Source: Acetobacter sicerae (GTDB lineage Bacteria > Pseudomonadota > Alphaproteobacteria > Acetobacterales > Acetobacteraceae). Taken from it: 64,000 nt of DNA. The stretch spans positions 88,190 to 152,189 of the forward strand of contig NZ_JAAABN010000010.1 of NCBI RefSeq assembly GCF_011516765.1, in the 5' to 3' direction. The notes under the pieces were generated by a model. The model was not told the DNA's origin. It ran no database searches and worked only from the letters and a program-made list of their open reading frames with translations. Of the stretch, positions 42,199 to 51,705 are shown in pieces (within the stretch, counting starts at the first letter, position 1; each line of letters starts with the position of its first letter). A program made the position numbers and the translations under genes.

Positions 42199-43344
42199 TC
42201 ATTCGTTTCCTGTATAGGTGCGATGATAGCGCCTGCCGAGATCGGTCAAAAATTCGTAACCGATGGTCCCGGCAGCCATCGCGGCGGCGTCCAGAGGATT
42301 ATGCGGCCCGATCAGATCGATCAGATCGCCTGCCCGGACGCTGCCCTCCGGAAGATCCGTGACATCGACAGCAAGCGAGTCCATCGAGACCCGCCCGATG
42401 ACCGGCAGCGGAACATCAGACTGCGACGGCAGGATAGCGGCGCCATGCCCGGAAATGCTTCTCAGAAAGCCGTCGCCGTACCCGATTCCGAGCAGCGCGA
42501 TACGGCTCGGACGGGGAGCGATGAAACCGCCGCCATACCCGACAGCCTGCCCTTCCGGGATCGACCGGGTCTGGATGACACGCGCCTGCAGACGGATGAC
42601 AGGCTTCACCGGATTCGGTTTGCCGGGTGTGGGATTGACGCCATACAGGGCCGCGCCCGGACGGACGAGGTCGAAGTGCCAGTCCGGCCCAAGAAAAATG
42701 CCCGAAGATGCAGCCAGACTGCGCGGCGCTTTCGGCAACATCGCGCTGAGACGCTGGAACTCTTCCAGCTGCGCCCGATTGCTCCGGACTTCGGGCGTAT
42801 CGGCGCAGGCGAGATGACTCATCACCAGCACCGTCTCGATGCCGTCAAGAAGCGTGGGATCTGCGGCGATTTTCGCGACTTCCTCGGCATTCATGCCAAA
42901 TCGGGCCATGCCGGAATCAACCTGCAACACGGCAGGCAGACGCCGCCCCAGTTCATGGCTCAACGCACGCCACTCGGTCAGTTGCTCCATGCTGTTGATG
43001 ACCGGCACCAGTCCGGCCTCCAGCAGGTCACGCGCCGTGCCGGGAGGCGGACCATGCAGCACGAAGATCGATGACTCAGGATTTTTGACAGAAGGTCGGA
43101 GCGCCACGCCCTCAGCCAGATGTGCGACGAAAAAGTGCCGGCAGCCGGCTTCCTCAAGAACAGGCGCGACAAGGGAAGCATCCAGCCCGTAGGCGTCCGC
43201 TTTCACGGCGGCGGCGCAGAGCGGGTGTGGAACGGAGAGCGGACCCGGTCGCCGGATGACCTGACACAGCGTGCGATAATTCTCTGCGACAGCCTGAAGA
43301 TCGATATTCAGAATGCCGCCAGCCCATTGCGCCGCTACGTTCAT
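42199..43344 (-). CDS. alr: Alanine racemase
   Basis: Protein of 381 residues providing D-alanine for peptidoglycan. PLP-binding lysine in AAVKADAYGLDASLV, the motif VDSGMARFGMN, and the second catalytic tyrosine in GAALYGVNPTPG. The GRVSMDSLAVDVTDLP motif lies in the C-terminal beta domain. No signal peptide. Alone on its message as far as can be seen, 154 bases from the FNR gene stop. Confidence 0.95.
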   Translation of the reverse strand: MNVAAQWAGGILNIDLQAVAENYRTLCQVIRRPGPLSVPHPLCAAAVKADAYGLDASLVAPVLEEAGCRHFFVAHLAEGVALRPSVKNPESSIFVLHGPPPGTARDLLEAGLVPVINSMEQLTEWRALSHELGRRLPAVLQVDSGMARFGMNAEEVAKIAADPTLLDGIETVLVMSHLACADTPEVRSNRAQLEEFQRLSAMLPKAPRSLAASSGIFLGPDWHFDLVRPGAALYGVNPTPGKPNPVKPVIRLQARVIQTRSIPEGQAVGYGGGFIAPRPSRIALLGIGYGDGFLRSISGHGAAILPSQSDVPLPVIGRVSMDSLAVDVTDLPEGSVRAGDLIDLIGPHNPLDAAAMAAGTIGYEFLTDLGRRYHRTYTGNE

Positions 43345-43497
43345 CGCCTCACATCTCCGCCACTGTCCGTTTCGCTTCCAGACAAAAAGACTAGAGCATC
43401 ATGGGACCTGATGGAAACAGGCTGTCAGAGAAAGATTGCCTGCAAACCGGCTTTCTTTCTCCGCAAATCCTCTCACATATGACGGCAAAAGGCCGTT

Positions 43498-44520
43498 TTA
43501 CGCGGAGCCGGGCACGCCCTTGCTCGTTGAATATTCGAAATGAAGAGCCTGATTCGGATTGACGATGGCGTAAATGGCATGCGCCGCCATGGCCGCCTCG
43601 CTGAACCCCTGCAAAATCAGCTTCAGCTTGCCGGGATACGACGCAATGTCACCAATGGCGTACACGCCCGGAAGCGAGGTCTGGCAGGATGACGGCGTGA
43701 CGGGAATCGTCGAGCGCGTCTGATCGATGCCCCATTGCGCGATCGGCCCGAGGTCGGTGGCGAGCCCGAAGAAGGCCAGCAGATGCTCGGCCTCCAGTGT
43801 TCTCACCTCGCCTTGCAGGGTGGCGACGTCCACGCCGGTCAATTTGCCTTCCGAGCCCTGTAGCCCTTTGAGCTGATAGGGCGTGATCTTTTCCACCACA
43901 CCTTTAGCAATCGCTTCCTCAAGCTGACTCAGGCTCTCCGGAGCGGCACGGAACTTGTCGCGGCGATGGACCAGATAAATCTTGCGAGCGAGGCGGGAGA
44001 GCGACAGCGCCCAGTCGATCGCAGAATCGCCTCCCCCGGCGATCACCAGACTCTTGTCCTCGAAATCGGCTTTGCGACGGACACTGTAGCGCACTGCGCC
44101 TGTCATCTCGTATTCCTCAAGCCCTTCAAGCGGCGGCCTGTTCGGTCCAAATGCGCCCGCACCCGCTGCGATGATTACGGCTTTCGCATGGATCACATCG
44201 CCCTTGCTGGTCTCCAGACGAAAATCCCCGGCCGAGCCTGTCAGACCTTCGACACGACGTCCAAGCAGTCGCGGAATGGAGAAAGGTTCGATCTGTTCGG
44301 AAAGTTTCTCGATCAGTTCGCCGCCCTCAATCGCGGGACAGGCGGGGATGTCGTAAATCGGCTTCTCCGGATAGAGCGCCACACACTGGCCGCCGATCTC
44401 ATCCAGCGCATCGACCAGGATGCAGTTCATCTTGAGCATACTGCACTGGAAGGCGGCGAACAGTCCGGTTGGACCTGCGCCAATGATGACAACATCCGTG
44501 CTGACTGTGGCGCCTGACAT
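43498..44520 (-). CDS. Ferredoxin--NADP(+) reductase, thioredoxin-reductase-like type
   Basis: Protein of 340 residues with FAD site VVIIGAGPTGLFAAFQCSML and NADPH site SLVIAGGGDSAIDWALSLS. The thioredoxin-reductase CxxC is absent, which separates this FNR type (as in Bacillus YumC and Rhodopseudomonas FNR) from TrxB. The C-terminal GVYAIGDIASYPGKLKLILQGFSEAAMAAHAIY is typical. It supplies or takes electrons from ferredoxin. ATG 44520 follows AGGAGGAA, clearly better than the upstream start at 44592. Confidence 0.9.
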   Translation of the reverse strand: MSGATVSTDVVIIGAGPTGLFAAFQCSMLKMNCILVDALDEIGGQCVALYPEKPIYDIPACPAIEGGELIEKLSEQIEPFSIPRLLGRRVEGLTGSAGDFRLETSKGDVIHAKAVIIAAGAGAFGPNRPPLEGLEEYEMTGAVRYSVRRKADFEDKSLVIAGGGDSAIDWALSLSRLARKIYLVHRRDKFRAAPESLSQLEEAIAKGVVEKITPYQLKGLQGSEGKLTGVDVATLQGEVRTLEAEHLLAFFGLATDLGPIAQWGIDQTRSTIPVTPSSCQTSLPGVYAIGDIASYPGKLKLILQGFSEAAMAAHAIYAIVNPNQALHFEYSTSKGVPGSA

Positions 44521-44594
44521 GCGACCGCGTTCCTCCTGCTGACTATCGCTGAAGATGTTGTGCGCCAGCGAGCAGCAGGAGGCAATATTCACTC

Positions 44595-44621
44595 CGCCCC
44601 GATGCGTTCAACGTCGGGGCG
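44595..44621 (-). terminator. Hairpin after the DUF1348 gene
   Basis: CGCCCCGA / TCGGGGCG perfect 8-bp stem with an 11-base loop, 20 bases past the DUF1348 stop and upstream of the FNR start. Confidence 0.5.
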
Positions 44622-44641
44622 TCCGCCACTGTGTATTCGGA

Positions 44642-45115
44642 CTACAGGCCCAGTTCCGTCAGTCCCGGATGGTCGTCTGGACGACGTCCCTGGGGCCAGA
44701 AAAACCGGCGATCACTTTCTGTGATCGGCATGTCATTGATGCTGGCGACACGCCATTGCATCAGACCCGCCGCATCAAACTCCCATAGTTCATTCCCGTA
44801 AGACCGGAACCAGTTCTGCTGGTCGTCATGCCATTCATAGACAAAACGGACGGCAATACGATCTTCGCGAAACGCCCACAGTTCCTTGATCAGACGATAA
44901 TCCTGTTCCCGCCTCCACTTCTCTTCCAGAAACTCGATGATTTTCTCACACCCTTCCAGAAACGTGATTCTGTTTCTCCAGACGCTGTCCGTCGTGTAGG
45001 CGAGCGCAACCTTTTCAGGCTCGCGACTGTTCCATGCGTCTTCAGCAAGCCGGACTTTTCTGGCGGCGTCAGCTGCGGTGAGAAAGGGCGGCAACGGTGG
45101 GCGGGGCTGTTCCAT
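44642..45115 (-). CDS. DUF1348 / NTF2-like (SnoaL-fold) protein
   Basis: Protein of 157 residues, a single nuclear-transport-factor-2-like domain. Diagnostic DUF1348 stretches are [35 protein letters not shown], and [23 protein letters not shown]. The C-terminus [25 protein letters not shown] region is also typical. The fold is a small-molecule pocket; no function is established to my knowledge. ATG 45115 gives the standard N-terminus. Confidence 0.85.
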   Translation of the reverse strand: MEQPRPPLPPFLTAADAARKVRLAEDAWNSREPEKVALAYTTDSVWRNRITFLEGCEKIIEFLEEKWRREQDYRLIKELWAFREDRIAVRFVYEWHDDQQNWFRSYGNELWEFDAAGLMQWRVASINDMPITESDRRFFWPQGRRPDDHPGLTELGL

Positions 45116-45228
45116 GATGTACGATCCTGCATTGAAGAGAAGCTTGATTTTAGAAGATTGAAAGTCGAAGGACCCTGTCGACCACAAGGGAGAAACCTAG
45201 AGTATTGACGGGATCTGAAAAACCCTTC

Positions 45229-46266
45229 TCAACACGATAATTTTTTTGACAGGACCGTTTTGGCTCCCGCATGACCAGCCCCGGCTGCCTGTTCCATCCG
45301 TGTCCAGGCCTCCTGCTGCGTCATGTGATCGGAGCGTCCCTCCAGCACGATACGCGCTGACATGAAAAAAGCACCGGAAAATCCCAAGGAAACCGCTTTT
45401 TCGTACCATTGGACTGCCTGCCGGATATCGGGAATTTCAGCGATTGTCGACCAGTAATCTCCGAGAACACAGGCGGCTCTTCCATTGCCAGCCGCAGCCT
45501 TGCGCAACAAACTTTCACCCCGCGTCAGACGACGCAGCCGCTCCTTCCCCTCATCGTCCGCGCCTCCGTCACTCGGACGATGATTTTCCACCATCAGACA
45601 TTCCCCGAGCAGCGCCATGGCCGGGACGTATCCGGTATCGGCAGCGATCTCCAGATGGTGCCGGGCCTTTTTCTCATCCTGTCCCAGCAGCGTGCCCTGC
45701 CCATACCATGTCGAAACCATGTAATGAGCAATACCGAGATTTTTCTCCAACGGGATCGACAGCAGATCCATGACCCGTTCAGCCGACGCTCCAGCACGCG
45801 CCTCCACATCAGCCAGCCCCACCAGCGCCAGCGGCAAACCTTTTTCAGCCGCCGCCTGTAACGCCTCAAGACGCTCTGGGTCCGCCTTCATTCTGATGGC
45901 ATCCAGAAGCCAGACGAGAAAGAGCGAAGCGTCCGGATCGCCTCGCTGATGACCAAGCCTCGCGAACATCAGAGCATCGTCTTTGCGGGAAGCCTGCCGC
46001 ACAGGTTGGCCCAGCGCCTGTTCATCTGGCAGAAAACCGTCCCACGCCAGACGCGCGGCATGCACACAGGCCAGTTGATGACCCGCTCTTGCAGCACGCT
46101 CCATCCACCAAGCGGCGTGTCCCGCATGAGGCGCCACACCTTCTTCACCGACAAGACAGGCCTGTCCCATGGAGAACATGGCGTCGACAGATCCTTTATA
46201 GGCTTGGTCTATCCGTTTTTTTCTTCTGGATGCACGTTTTCGTTTCTCCAGAAATTTACGCCACAT
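45229..46266 (-). CDS. Sel1-like/TPR repeat protein
   Basis: Protein of 345 residues. A short basic N-terminus (WRKFLEKRKRASRRKKR) with no signal peptide is followed by Sel1-type helical repeats (AAWWMERAARAGHQLACVHAA, KARHHLEIAADTGYVPAMALLGEC, AVQWYEKAVSLGFSGAFFMSA). Sel1 proteins are scaffolds; a partner is not evident. ATG 46266 is taken because the longer frame (to 46440) adds a non-conserved-looking leader. The stretch 46267-46720 upstream has only a terminator hairpin. Confidence 0.75.
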   Translation of the reverse strand: MWRKFLEKRKRASRRKKRIDQAYKGSVDAMFSMGQACLVGEEGVAPHAGHAAWWMERAARAGHQLACVHAARLAWDGFLPDEQALGQPVRQASRKDDALMFARLGHQRGDPDASLFLVWLLDAIRMKADPERLEALQAAAEKGLPLALVGLADVEARAGASAERVMDLLSIPLEKNLGIAHYMVSTWYGQGTLLGQDEKKARHHLEIAADTGYVPAMALLGECLMVENHRPSDGGADDEGKERLRRLTRGESLLRKAAAGNGRAACVLGDYWSTIAEIPDIRQAVQWYEKAVSLGFSGAFFMSARIVLEGRSDHMTQQEAWTRMEQAAGAGHAGAKTVLSKKLSC

Positions 46267-46669
46267 TCTGCTTGTTCCTGTTTTCAGCAAGACTGGCGCC
46301 CGATATCGGCAATCAGGCATCTCCATGCGGCTTACGGCAGAATATGAAGTCCCGCCAGTCGTCTCGCGAGCCGGTGAGAGAGCAGTTCCACTCCTCTTCG
46401 AATTACTATGGCACACAGAAGCACCATGACGAACACCCACTCTCCAAACAGAAATTTTCTGTTTCTATCTGCGGGAGCCCTCTTACTGTATAAACTGTAT
46501 AAATAGATCGTCTTTTGATGGCGCGATCAGACAATACTCTTCAAACGTCAATAGAGAAATATTTCCAAATCAGCAGCGATTGCCATAGATGATAATTTTC
46601 ACCTTGCGAGTAGCCGGACATCCAAATGGATGACATACGTTAATTCATGTCTGAAAAGGATAAATCCAT

Positions 46670-46697
46670 AAAAAAAGCGGACCATTTGGCCCGCTTT
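46670..46697 (-). terminator. Rho-independent terminator
   Basis: On the minus strand AAAGCGG / CCGCTTT stem with a T-run of seven, directly downstream of the membrane protein gene at 46721-47128. Confidence 0.8.
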
Positions 46698-46720
46698 CCA
46701 GCATACAAAAAGTAATGCTG

Positions 46721-47128
46721 TTATCTCCGCCGCAATTTCGAGCCGACAAAGCGACCCAGCGGCCCGGCCACGAGAGTAGCCAGAGAAAGCATATTGAGGG
46801 ACTGACGCAGTTCGTTCAGACGACGATCCCGGTTGAGGTGCGCTTCCACTTCAGCCGGGTACAGATAGGAACGCCGTCCGAAGAACGCGAAGACCAGAGC
46901 CAGAAAAATGTCGACAAAGAAGACCATGGCGGGCGAGAGGACCGGGCCGAACCCGAACTCGTAACGGAAGATGGCCCACAGCAGCGCGTGGCCTGTAATC
47001 AGTGAGAAAAAGCCAAGGAGCGCCGCGACCAACAGCAGGGCGACCTGACGCCCGATCCGCATCGCCTTCTGCTGAAGAAGCTGAACTTCCGCCTGGGCCG
47101 CGGACTTGCCGACATCAAAAAAGTGCAT
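46721..47128 (-). CDS. Small membrane protein, YqjE/holin-superfamily-like
   Basis: Protein of 135 residues. Amphipathic N-terminal helix (VGKSAAQAEVQLLQQKAM), two membrane helices (about 33-55, VALLLVAALLGFFSLITGHALLW, and about 64-84, SPAMVFFVDIFLALVFAFFG), then a basic helical tail. This shape fits the phage-holin-like/YqjE family that is usually paired with YqjD/ElaB (DUF883) proteins. A DUF883 gene lies just upstream on the same strand, supporting the call. Confidence 0.65.
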   Translation of the reverse strand: MHFFDVGKSAAQAEVQLLQQKAMRIGRQVALLLVAALLGFFSLITGHALLWAIFRYEFGFGPVLSPAMVFFVDIFLALVFAFFGRRSYLYPAEVEAHLNRDRRLNELRQSLNMLSLATLVAGPLGRFVGSKLRRR

Positions 47129-47257
47129 TGGATCCCCGTCTACCTCACATAAGCCGGCATCGAGGATGAACCGGCGTCCTGTTATGACCCCTGCCTCGTC
47201 CAAAGAGCAACCGAGGCAGGAGCATAACACTTCACAAGAAGGTAAACTCTTTATCTG

Positions 47258-47291
47258 GCCTCAGGCACCCCTGACGACAGGTTCCTGAGGC
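47258..47291 (-). terminator. Hairpin after the DUF883 gene
   Basis: GCCTCAGG / CCTGAGGC perfect 8-bp stem located 7 bases past the DUF883 stop. Confidence 0.5.
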
Positions 47292-47297
47292 GGAACA

Positions 47298-47579
47298 TTA
47301 ACGCGACAGACGTCCGACGACAAATCCGACGACAAAAGAGATCGCGATGGAGAGGAAAGGCTTAGCACCGACATTGGTCGCAACGCTTGCCTTCTGGTGT
47401 TCAGCGATCTCACGCGCATTGGAGACGGCCGAGTTCGCCGCGTCGGAAAGCGGCGGAACGACATGAGCGCTCAGAAAATGCTCCAGCTGATTCTTCAGCG
47501 CTTCCAGCTCGTCGCGGGCCGTTGTCGAGGCATCGTCTACTGCAGCCTGAGCCTGTTTCTTGATTTTTTCTGCAGACAT
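47298..47579 (-). CDS. DUF883 (YqjD/ElaB-like) family protein
   Basis: Protein of 93 residues: a long amphipathic helical region (about 1-65, rich in Ala, Glu, Lys) and one C-terminal membrane helix (PFLSIAISFVVGFVVGRL). This is the layout of YqjD/ElaB, inner-membrane proteins that bind ribosomes in E. coli stationary phase. Second ATG (47579) is chosen because GGAG is 9 bases before it; the first ATG at 47585 is too close. It pairs with the YqjE-like gene. Confidence 0.8.
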   Translation of the reverse strand: MSAEKIKKQAQAAVDDASTTARDELEALKNQLEHFLSAHVVPPLSDAANSAVSNAREIAEHQKASVATNVGAKPFLSIAISFVVGFVVGRLSR

Positions 47580-47683
47580 ATTCATTCGCTCCTGTTCGCT
47601 GACCGGACGGTCAGCTCTGTTTCCGGCGCTCCGGACGCAACAACCATCTTAACTCTCTGGTCTGGTTGTGGTTCCCTGCCGGC

Positions 47684-48799
47684 ATGACATCACGCACGCG
47701 TTCAGCCACACTGAGTGTGGACACTATCAACCTTGCCTCAGACCGTCCTTCTTTTTCCTTTACGCTGCATGCGGGAGAATGTCTGGCGCTCCTCCTGCTG
47801 AATGATTCGGGACAGAGTCTGAGAGCGCTGTCCGATATCCTGAGCGGGCACCGACCTGCCGGAGACGGCCGTCTGACCCTGCTGGGCCAGGACATCTCAC
47901 GACGCCCCGTCGGCCAGCGCGGCCTTGCTGTCGTCGGGGCACGGGACCCGCTGTTTGAGCATCTTTCCGTTCGGAACAATCTGGCCTTCCCCCTCCGTGC
48001 ACGAAAGCTGCCGCAGGATCAGGCAACACATAAAATTGCCCAGCTTCTTGCTCTCCTCGGGCTGGAACAGCAGGCCGACGCTCTTCCGTCAGCGCTCACT
48101 GTCTCTGAACGCCTGCGCGCGCAACTGGCCCGGGCGCTGGCCACCGACCCGGCCGTGATCATTCTGGAGGATATTTTCGCAGGGCTGGACAGTGAAACCC
48201 GCACGGACATTCACCAGCGCCTCATCCGGCTGCAGAGAGCGCGTGAAACCAGTTTTCTGCTGCTGACACGGGACCGTAGCGACGCGCTGACTGCCGCCAG
48301 TTGCATCGGCGTCATTGCAGATGGCGTACTTTTGCAGATCGGTTCGGCTACAGAACTGATGGAACGTCCCGTTTCCGCACGGGTCGCCGCCGCCATGACG
48401 GATGCCAATACCCTCACCGGGCTGGCCATCACGGTCGAGGACGACATCGTGCAGACTCGTCTCGCCTGTGGCGGCACGATGGAAGCGCTCGCAGAAGGAG
48501 ACGTGGCGGAAGACGATCTTGTCGAACTGTGCATCCGCCCCGGCAAAATTGCCCTGATGTTTCCACGAGGCGCCACCAGTACTGATGGTGCGGAAGGCAG
48601 TCTTCCCGCGACCCTGAGTGACATCCGCAATCTGGGAGACGTCCTTGTGCTTCGTGTGCGACTCGCTGACAGCACGGAGATGACCGTGCATCGGCCGGCA
48701 GGCTCGCTGCCCCCCGGCGTCGCCGTCGGACAGACAGTTCTGCTGGCCTGGGGCCCCTCGGCAGCGGTGGTCTTCCCGTCACAGGACAAAGAAGGCTAG
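47684..48799 (+). CDS. Degenerate ABC-transporter ATPase-like protein
   Basis: Protein of 371 residues with the length and order of a Pot/CysA-type ABC ATPase: N-terminal NBD, then a C-terminal TOBE-like beta domain (about 265-365). The catalytic motifs are lost. Walker A is LNDSGQS (about 39-45), with Gln in place of Lys. The LSGGQ signature is replaced by LTVSER. Walker B reads IILEDIFAGLD, with Asp-Glu swapped. The H-loop reads LLTRDRSDALT, with Arg for His. ATP hydrolysis looks unlikely, yet the frame is intact. ATG 47684 is used rather than an upstream TTG. It is followed closely by a binding-protein and a half-length permease gene. Confidence 0.8.
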   Translation: MTSRTRSATLSVDTINLASDRPSFSFTLHAGECLALLLLNDSGQSLRALSDILSGHRPAGDGRLTLLGQDISRRPVGQRGLAVVGARDPLFEHLSVRNNLAFPLRARKLPQDQATHKIAQLLALLGLEQQADALPSALTVSERLRAQLARALATDPAVIILEDIFAGLDSETRTDIHQRLIRLQRARETSFLLLTRDRSDALTAASCIGVIADGVLLQIGSATELMERPVSARVAAAMTDANTLTGLAITVEDDIVQTRLACGGTMEALAEGDVAEDDLVELCIRPGKIALMFPRGATSTDGAEGSLPATLSDIRNLGDVLVLRVRLADSTEMTVHRPAGSLPPGVAVGQTVLLAWGPSAAVVFPSQDKEG

Positions 48800-48833
48800 T
48801 CTGCGGACAGTCTAGGCAACCCAAGGGCGTATC

Positions 48834-49910
48834 TTGTTTTCTTCTGCACCGAGCAAGGGTGAGTCGTTCCGGCTCAATAAAATGCCTGGCCTCCTTCTGG
48901 CCGGATTGATGGCTGCCCTGTTCTCCACCGGCTGCCTCGTTCAGAAATCGGATGCCGCCACGCGTGTCAGGCAGACCGCTGCCCGGCCTCTTGTGGTTGC
49001 AACACAGCCCGGATCCCTGAACGCCACGCTGAATGAAGTTGTCTGGAAACCCTTTTCCCAGCTCACCCATCAGAAAGTCAGAACGACACCCTGGTCCGAT
49101 CTGACTGACGCCAACTATACCCTGCTGCGGTCAGGCAGGCAGAACTGGTCTCTTGTGCTCATAGAAGATGATGACGCCGAGACAGGGTGCAGTGAGGGTC
49201 TCTTTCTGCCATTTCCCGCCACAGCCTCCGAGAGTAGCAACGCCGACCCGGCCCGCTGCGGCGTGCCCGCGCTTTCGCTGGATTACGCGCTGTCCTGGGA
49301 CAGTTCGCGCTTTGGGGATACTCCAAACTGGAGAGACTTCTGGGATGTCGCCCGGCATCCGGGCAAGCGTGGCCTGCGTGCAGACCCCCGCATCACTCTG
49401 GAGATCGCCCTTCTTGCCGACGGCGTTCCTCCTGACGCGATCTATAACGTCCTGGGATCGCCTGCCGGCCTCGACCGTGCTTTCAGACGCCTCGCCCAGC
49501 TACGGCCTTACATCGTCTGGTGGACCTCCCCGGCCGAAGCCATGCACATCCTCACCAAGGGCGCAGCCCTGATGAGCGTCATTCCGACCAGCGAGGTCGC
49601 CGCCGCCAACGCCAACCTGCGGACGCCGCGCTTCAGAAACCTCTGGTTTCCCCTGCTGCGCGTCAATTATGACTGGGTCATCCCCGCAAACGGAACCAGA
49701 GATCTGACGTCAGCACTGGCGCTGGCGACATGGGCCGCAGCCTCCGAGCAGCAGAGCGCCCTCAATGCACAGCTGATCACGCCTGCGCCGGAATGGGCAC
49801 GGCCGCGTATCGGCGCATTGCCCCCGGCATTTCCCATGAATGTCGATTTCTGGCGCAGGAATCTGCCTGCGATCAAAACCCGCTTCGACCAATGGCTCAG
49901 CCAGCGCTGA
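48834..49910 (+). CDS. Periplasmic solute-binding-like protein (polyamine/Fe type)
   Basis: Protein of 358 residues starting at TTG with AAGGG six bases upstream. The long N-terminus supplies the basic residues (RLNK) before a signal segment ending LFSTGC, perhaps a lipoprotein site. The mature part begins RPLVVATQPGSLNATLNEVVWKPF, like PotD/AfuA-type binding proteins, and keeps WRDFWDVARHPGKRGLRADPR and NYDWVIPANGT. It is the second gene of the eroded ABC set. The ligand is unknown; a signal start at ATG 48882 is possible but lacks n-region charge. Confidence 0.75.
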   Translation: MFSSAPSKGESFRLNKMPGLLLAGLMAALFSTGCLVQKSDAATRVRQTAARPLVVATQPGSLNATLNEVVWKPFSQLTHQKVRTTPWSDLTDANYTLLRSGRQNWSLVLIEDDDAETGCSEGLFLPFPATASESSNADPARCGVPALSLDYALSWDSSRFGDTPNWRDFWDVARHPGKRGLRADPRITLEIALLADGVPPDAIYNVLGSPAGLDRAFRRLAQLRPYIVWWTSPAEAMHILTKGAALMSVIPTSEVAAANANLRTPRFRNLWFPLLRVNYDWVIPANGTRDLTSALALATWAAASEQQSALNAQLITPAPEWARPRIGALPPAFPMNVDFWRRNLPAIKTRFDQWLSQR

Positions 49911-49922
49911 GATGATGACGAG

Positions 49923-50393
49923 ATGACTTCCCTTCCCGATTTCCCCCCCGGCGTCGTCGCGACACACGCAATCATCGCCTTCGCTTCAGCGGTGCTGATG
50001 TCGGCGCTGTGTCTGGCGACGTCCCGCGCCCGGATCTGGTACTTTCTGACGATCGCCTTCTGGATCCCGGACATTGTCGTCGCCTTCCTGCTTCCCTCTC
50101 TGGTCCTGTCGTCAGAATTCTTCCCGCAGGAACCCATTCCCACCCTCATCTCCGTGATTCAGGGATTTCTCATCAGCCCGTCCCTGACGCTTCCCCTGAT
50201 GGGCGCTCTGGTCAACGCGCAACCGGATGTCACCCGGACCGCGCGATCCCTTGGCGCCAGCTGGTCCGACCGGGTTTCGTTATTGTGGCTGCCATTGCTG
50301 CGTCGTCGAATGATTCTGGGAAGTATCGCCACAGCGCTGCTTGCGGTCATCATGACATTCGCCCTGCTCTGGCGTCCGCTGGCCGGCCCCTGA
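49923..50393 (+). CDS. Half-length ABC permease-like protein
   Basis: Protein of 156 residues with about four membrane helices (about 14-32, 38-60, 75-95, 130-150) and the EAA-loop region TRTARSLGASWSDRVSLLWLPLLRR that normally docks onto the ATPase. Typical permeases of this family have 260-290 residues and six helices, so about half is missing and no second permease follows. It starts 12 bases after the binding-protein stop. Given the degenerate ATPase, the transporter is either decayed or has a different job. Confidence 0.7.
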   Translation: MTSLPDFPPGVVATHAIIAFASAVLMSALCLATSRARIWYFLTIAFWIPDIVVAFLLPSLVLSSEFFPQEPIPTLISVIQGFLISPSLTLPLMGALVNAQPDVTRTARSLGASWSDRVSLLWLPLLRRRMILGSIATALLAVIMTFALLWRPLAGP

Positions 50394-50445
50394 AAGACGA
50401 CGTTCTGCATCTTTCCCCGACGGCGCGTTGCGGGTATCTTTCGTC

Positions 50446-50913
50446 ATGACCACCGACACCCCTTTCTGGGAAACCAAATCCCTCGAGCAGATGACCACCG
50501 AGGAGTGGGAATCCCTTTGCGACGGCTGCGGGCGTTGCTGTCTGCACAAGCTGCGCGATGAAGATGACGGCAGTCTTCACTATACGAACGTCGCCTGCCG
50601 CCTGCTCGACACCCACACATGCCGCTGCACTGATTATGCCGGACGTCACCGCAAGGTGCAGGACTGCATCACCCTGACAGCCCCCATGCTGGAAACCATC
50701 GACTGGCTTCCGCCGACCTGCGCCTACAAGCGACTATCGGATGGTCTGCCCCTTCCCGCATGGCACCCGCTGATTACCGGCAATCCGGACAGTGTCCGAG
50801 AGGCAGGCGTGTCTGCCGGGGATCGCTGCGTCAGTGAACGAAAGGCAGGCAATCTCGAGGACTATGTCGTCGAATGGCCTGCGCTCGACCCGACGGATGA
50901 GCCGGTCGAATGA
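50446..50913 (+). CDS. YcgN-family cysteine-cluster protein (UPF0260)
   Basis: Protein of 155 residues rich in conserved cysteines: CDGCGRCCLHKLRD near residue 25, then NVACRLLDTHTCRCTDYAGRH and CAYKRL. This pattern probably binds a metal or Fe-S cluster (CxxCxxCC type). Function unknown. ATG 50446 chosen over 50428 on family start. It overlaps the next gene as ATGA. Confidence 0.9.
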   Translation: MTTDTPFWETKSLEQMTTEEWESLCDGCGRCCLHKLRDEDDGSLHYTNVACRLLDTHTCRCTDYAGRHRKVQDCITLTAPMLETIDWLPPTCAYKRLSDGLPLPAWHPLITGNPDSVREAGVSAGDRCVSERKAGNLEDYVVEWPALDPTDEPVE

Positions 50914-51644
50914 AGCCTCGGGTCCCCCGACCCTCTTCTTCTGAGGATGCGCTCCCTGACAGCATCCTCCTTCCCTCTGGTACTTTTCCGGTCACATGGC
51001 GACGTTCGACGCGCGCACGCCGCCTGTCCCTCCGCCTGTCCCGCGCTGGCGATAGTATCGTCGTGACGCTGCCGACCCGCGCCTCGCCGCAAACAGGTGT
51101 ATCGCTCCTCCACGCGCACCGCGACTGGATCGTCCGGCAGTTACAACGACAGCCGGCGGCGATCTGTTTTGCGGCAGGGTGTCTCATCCCTGTTAATGGC
51201 GTTGCCCATACCATCCATCACGCACCGGAGAAGCGGGGTGGGGCATGGATCGACGCGGACCATAAGCTGCACGTCAGCGGAGATGCCGCCTTTCTTGCCC
51301 GTAGGGTGCGTGATTTCCTTCAGGCTTTGGCGCACAAACGGCTTGGCCAGCGGTTACAGGAACTCGCGGGACGAACCGGTTTTGCTCCAAAGACATTCGC
51401 CCTGCGTGACGCGACCTCCCGCTGGGGCAGTTGCAGCACGGCGGGACGCATCATGCTGAACTGGCGTCTCATCATGGCGCCACATTTCGTGCAGGATTAC
51501 GTCATCCTGCACGAGCTCGCGCATCTGAAGCACCACAATCACAGCGCCGCCTTCTGGGCGCTGGTCGACCAGATGTGTCCGACCCGCAATGAGGCCGAAC
51601 TCTGGCTCAAAAATCACGGTCTCGCGCTTATGAGAGCGGGCTGA
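50910..51644 (+). CDS. YgjP/SprT-like zinc metallopeptidase (M48-type, DUF45)
   Basis: Protein of 244 residues. The DUF45 landmark RWGSCSTAGRIMLNWRLIMAP is followed by the zinc site HELAHLKHHNHSAAFW (HExxH-like with a third histidine). Cytosolic, no signal. Translation is coupled to ycgN by the ATGA overlap. Substrate unknown. This is the last core gene before the tRNA-Leu insertion site. Confidence 0.9.
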   Translation: MKPRVPRPSSSEDALPDSILLPSGTFPVTWRRSTRARRLSLRLSRAGDSIVVTLPTRASPQTGVSLLHAHRDWIVRQLQRQPAAICFAAGCLIPVNGVAHTIHHAPEKRGGAWIDADHKLHVSGDAAFLARRVRDFLQALAHKRLGQRLQELAGRTGFAPKTFALRDATSRWGSCSTAGRIMLNWRLIMAPHFVQDYVILHELAHLKHHNHSAAFWALVDQMCPTRNEAELWLKNHGLALMRAG

Positions 51645-51705
51645 CGAGACCTGACAAAAGGCTCTTACCGATCACTTTGTGACATGCTAGAAACCCGCCA
51701 CCAAC

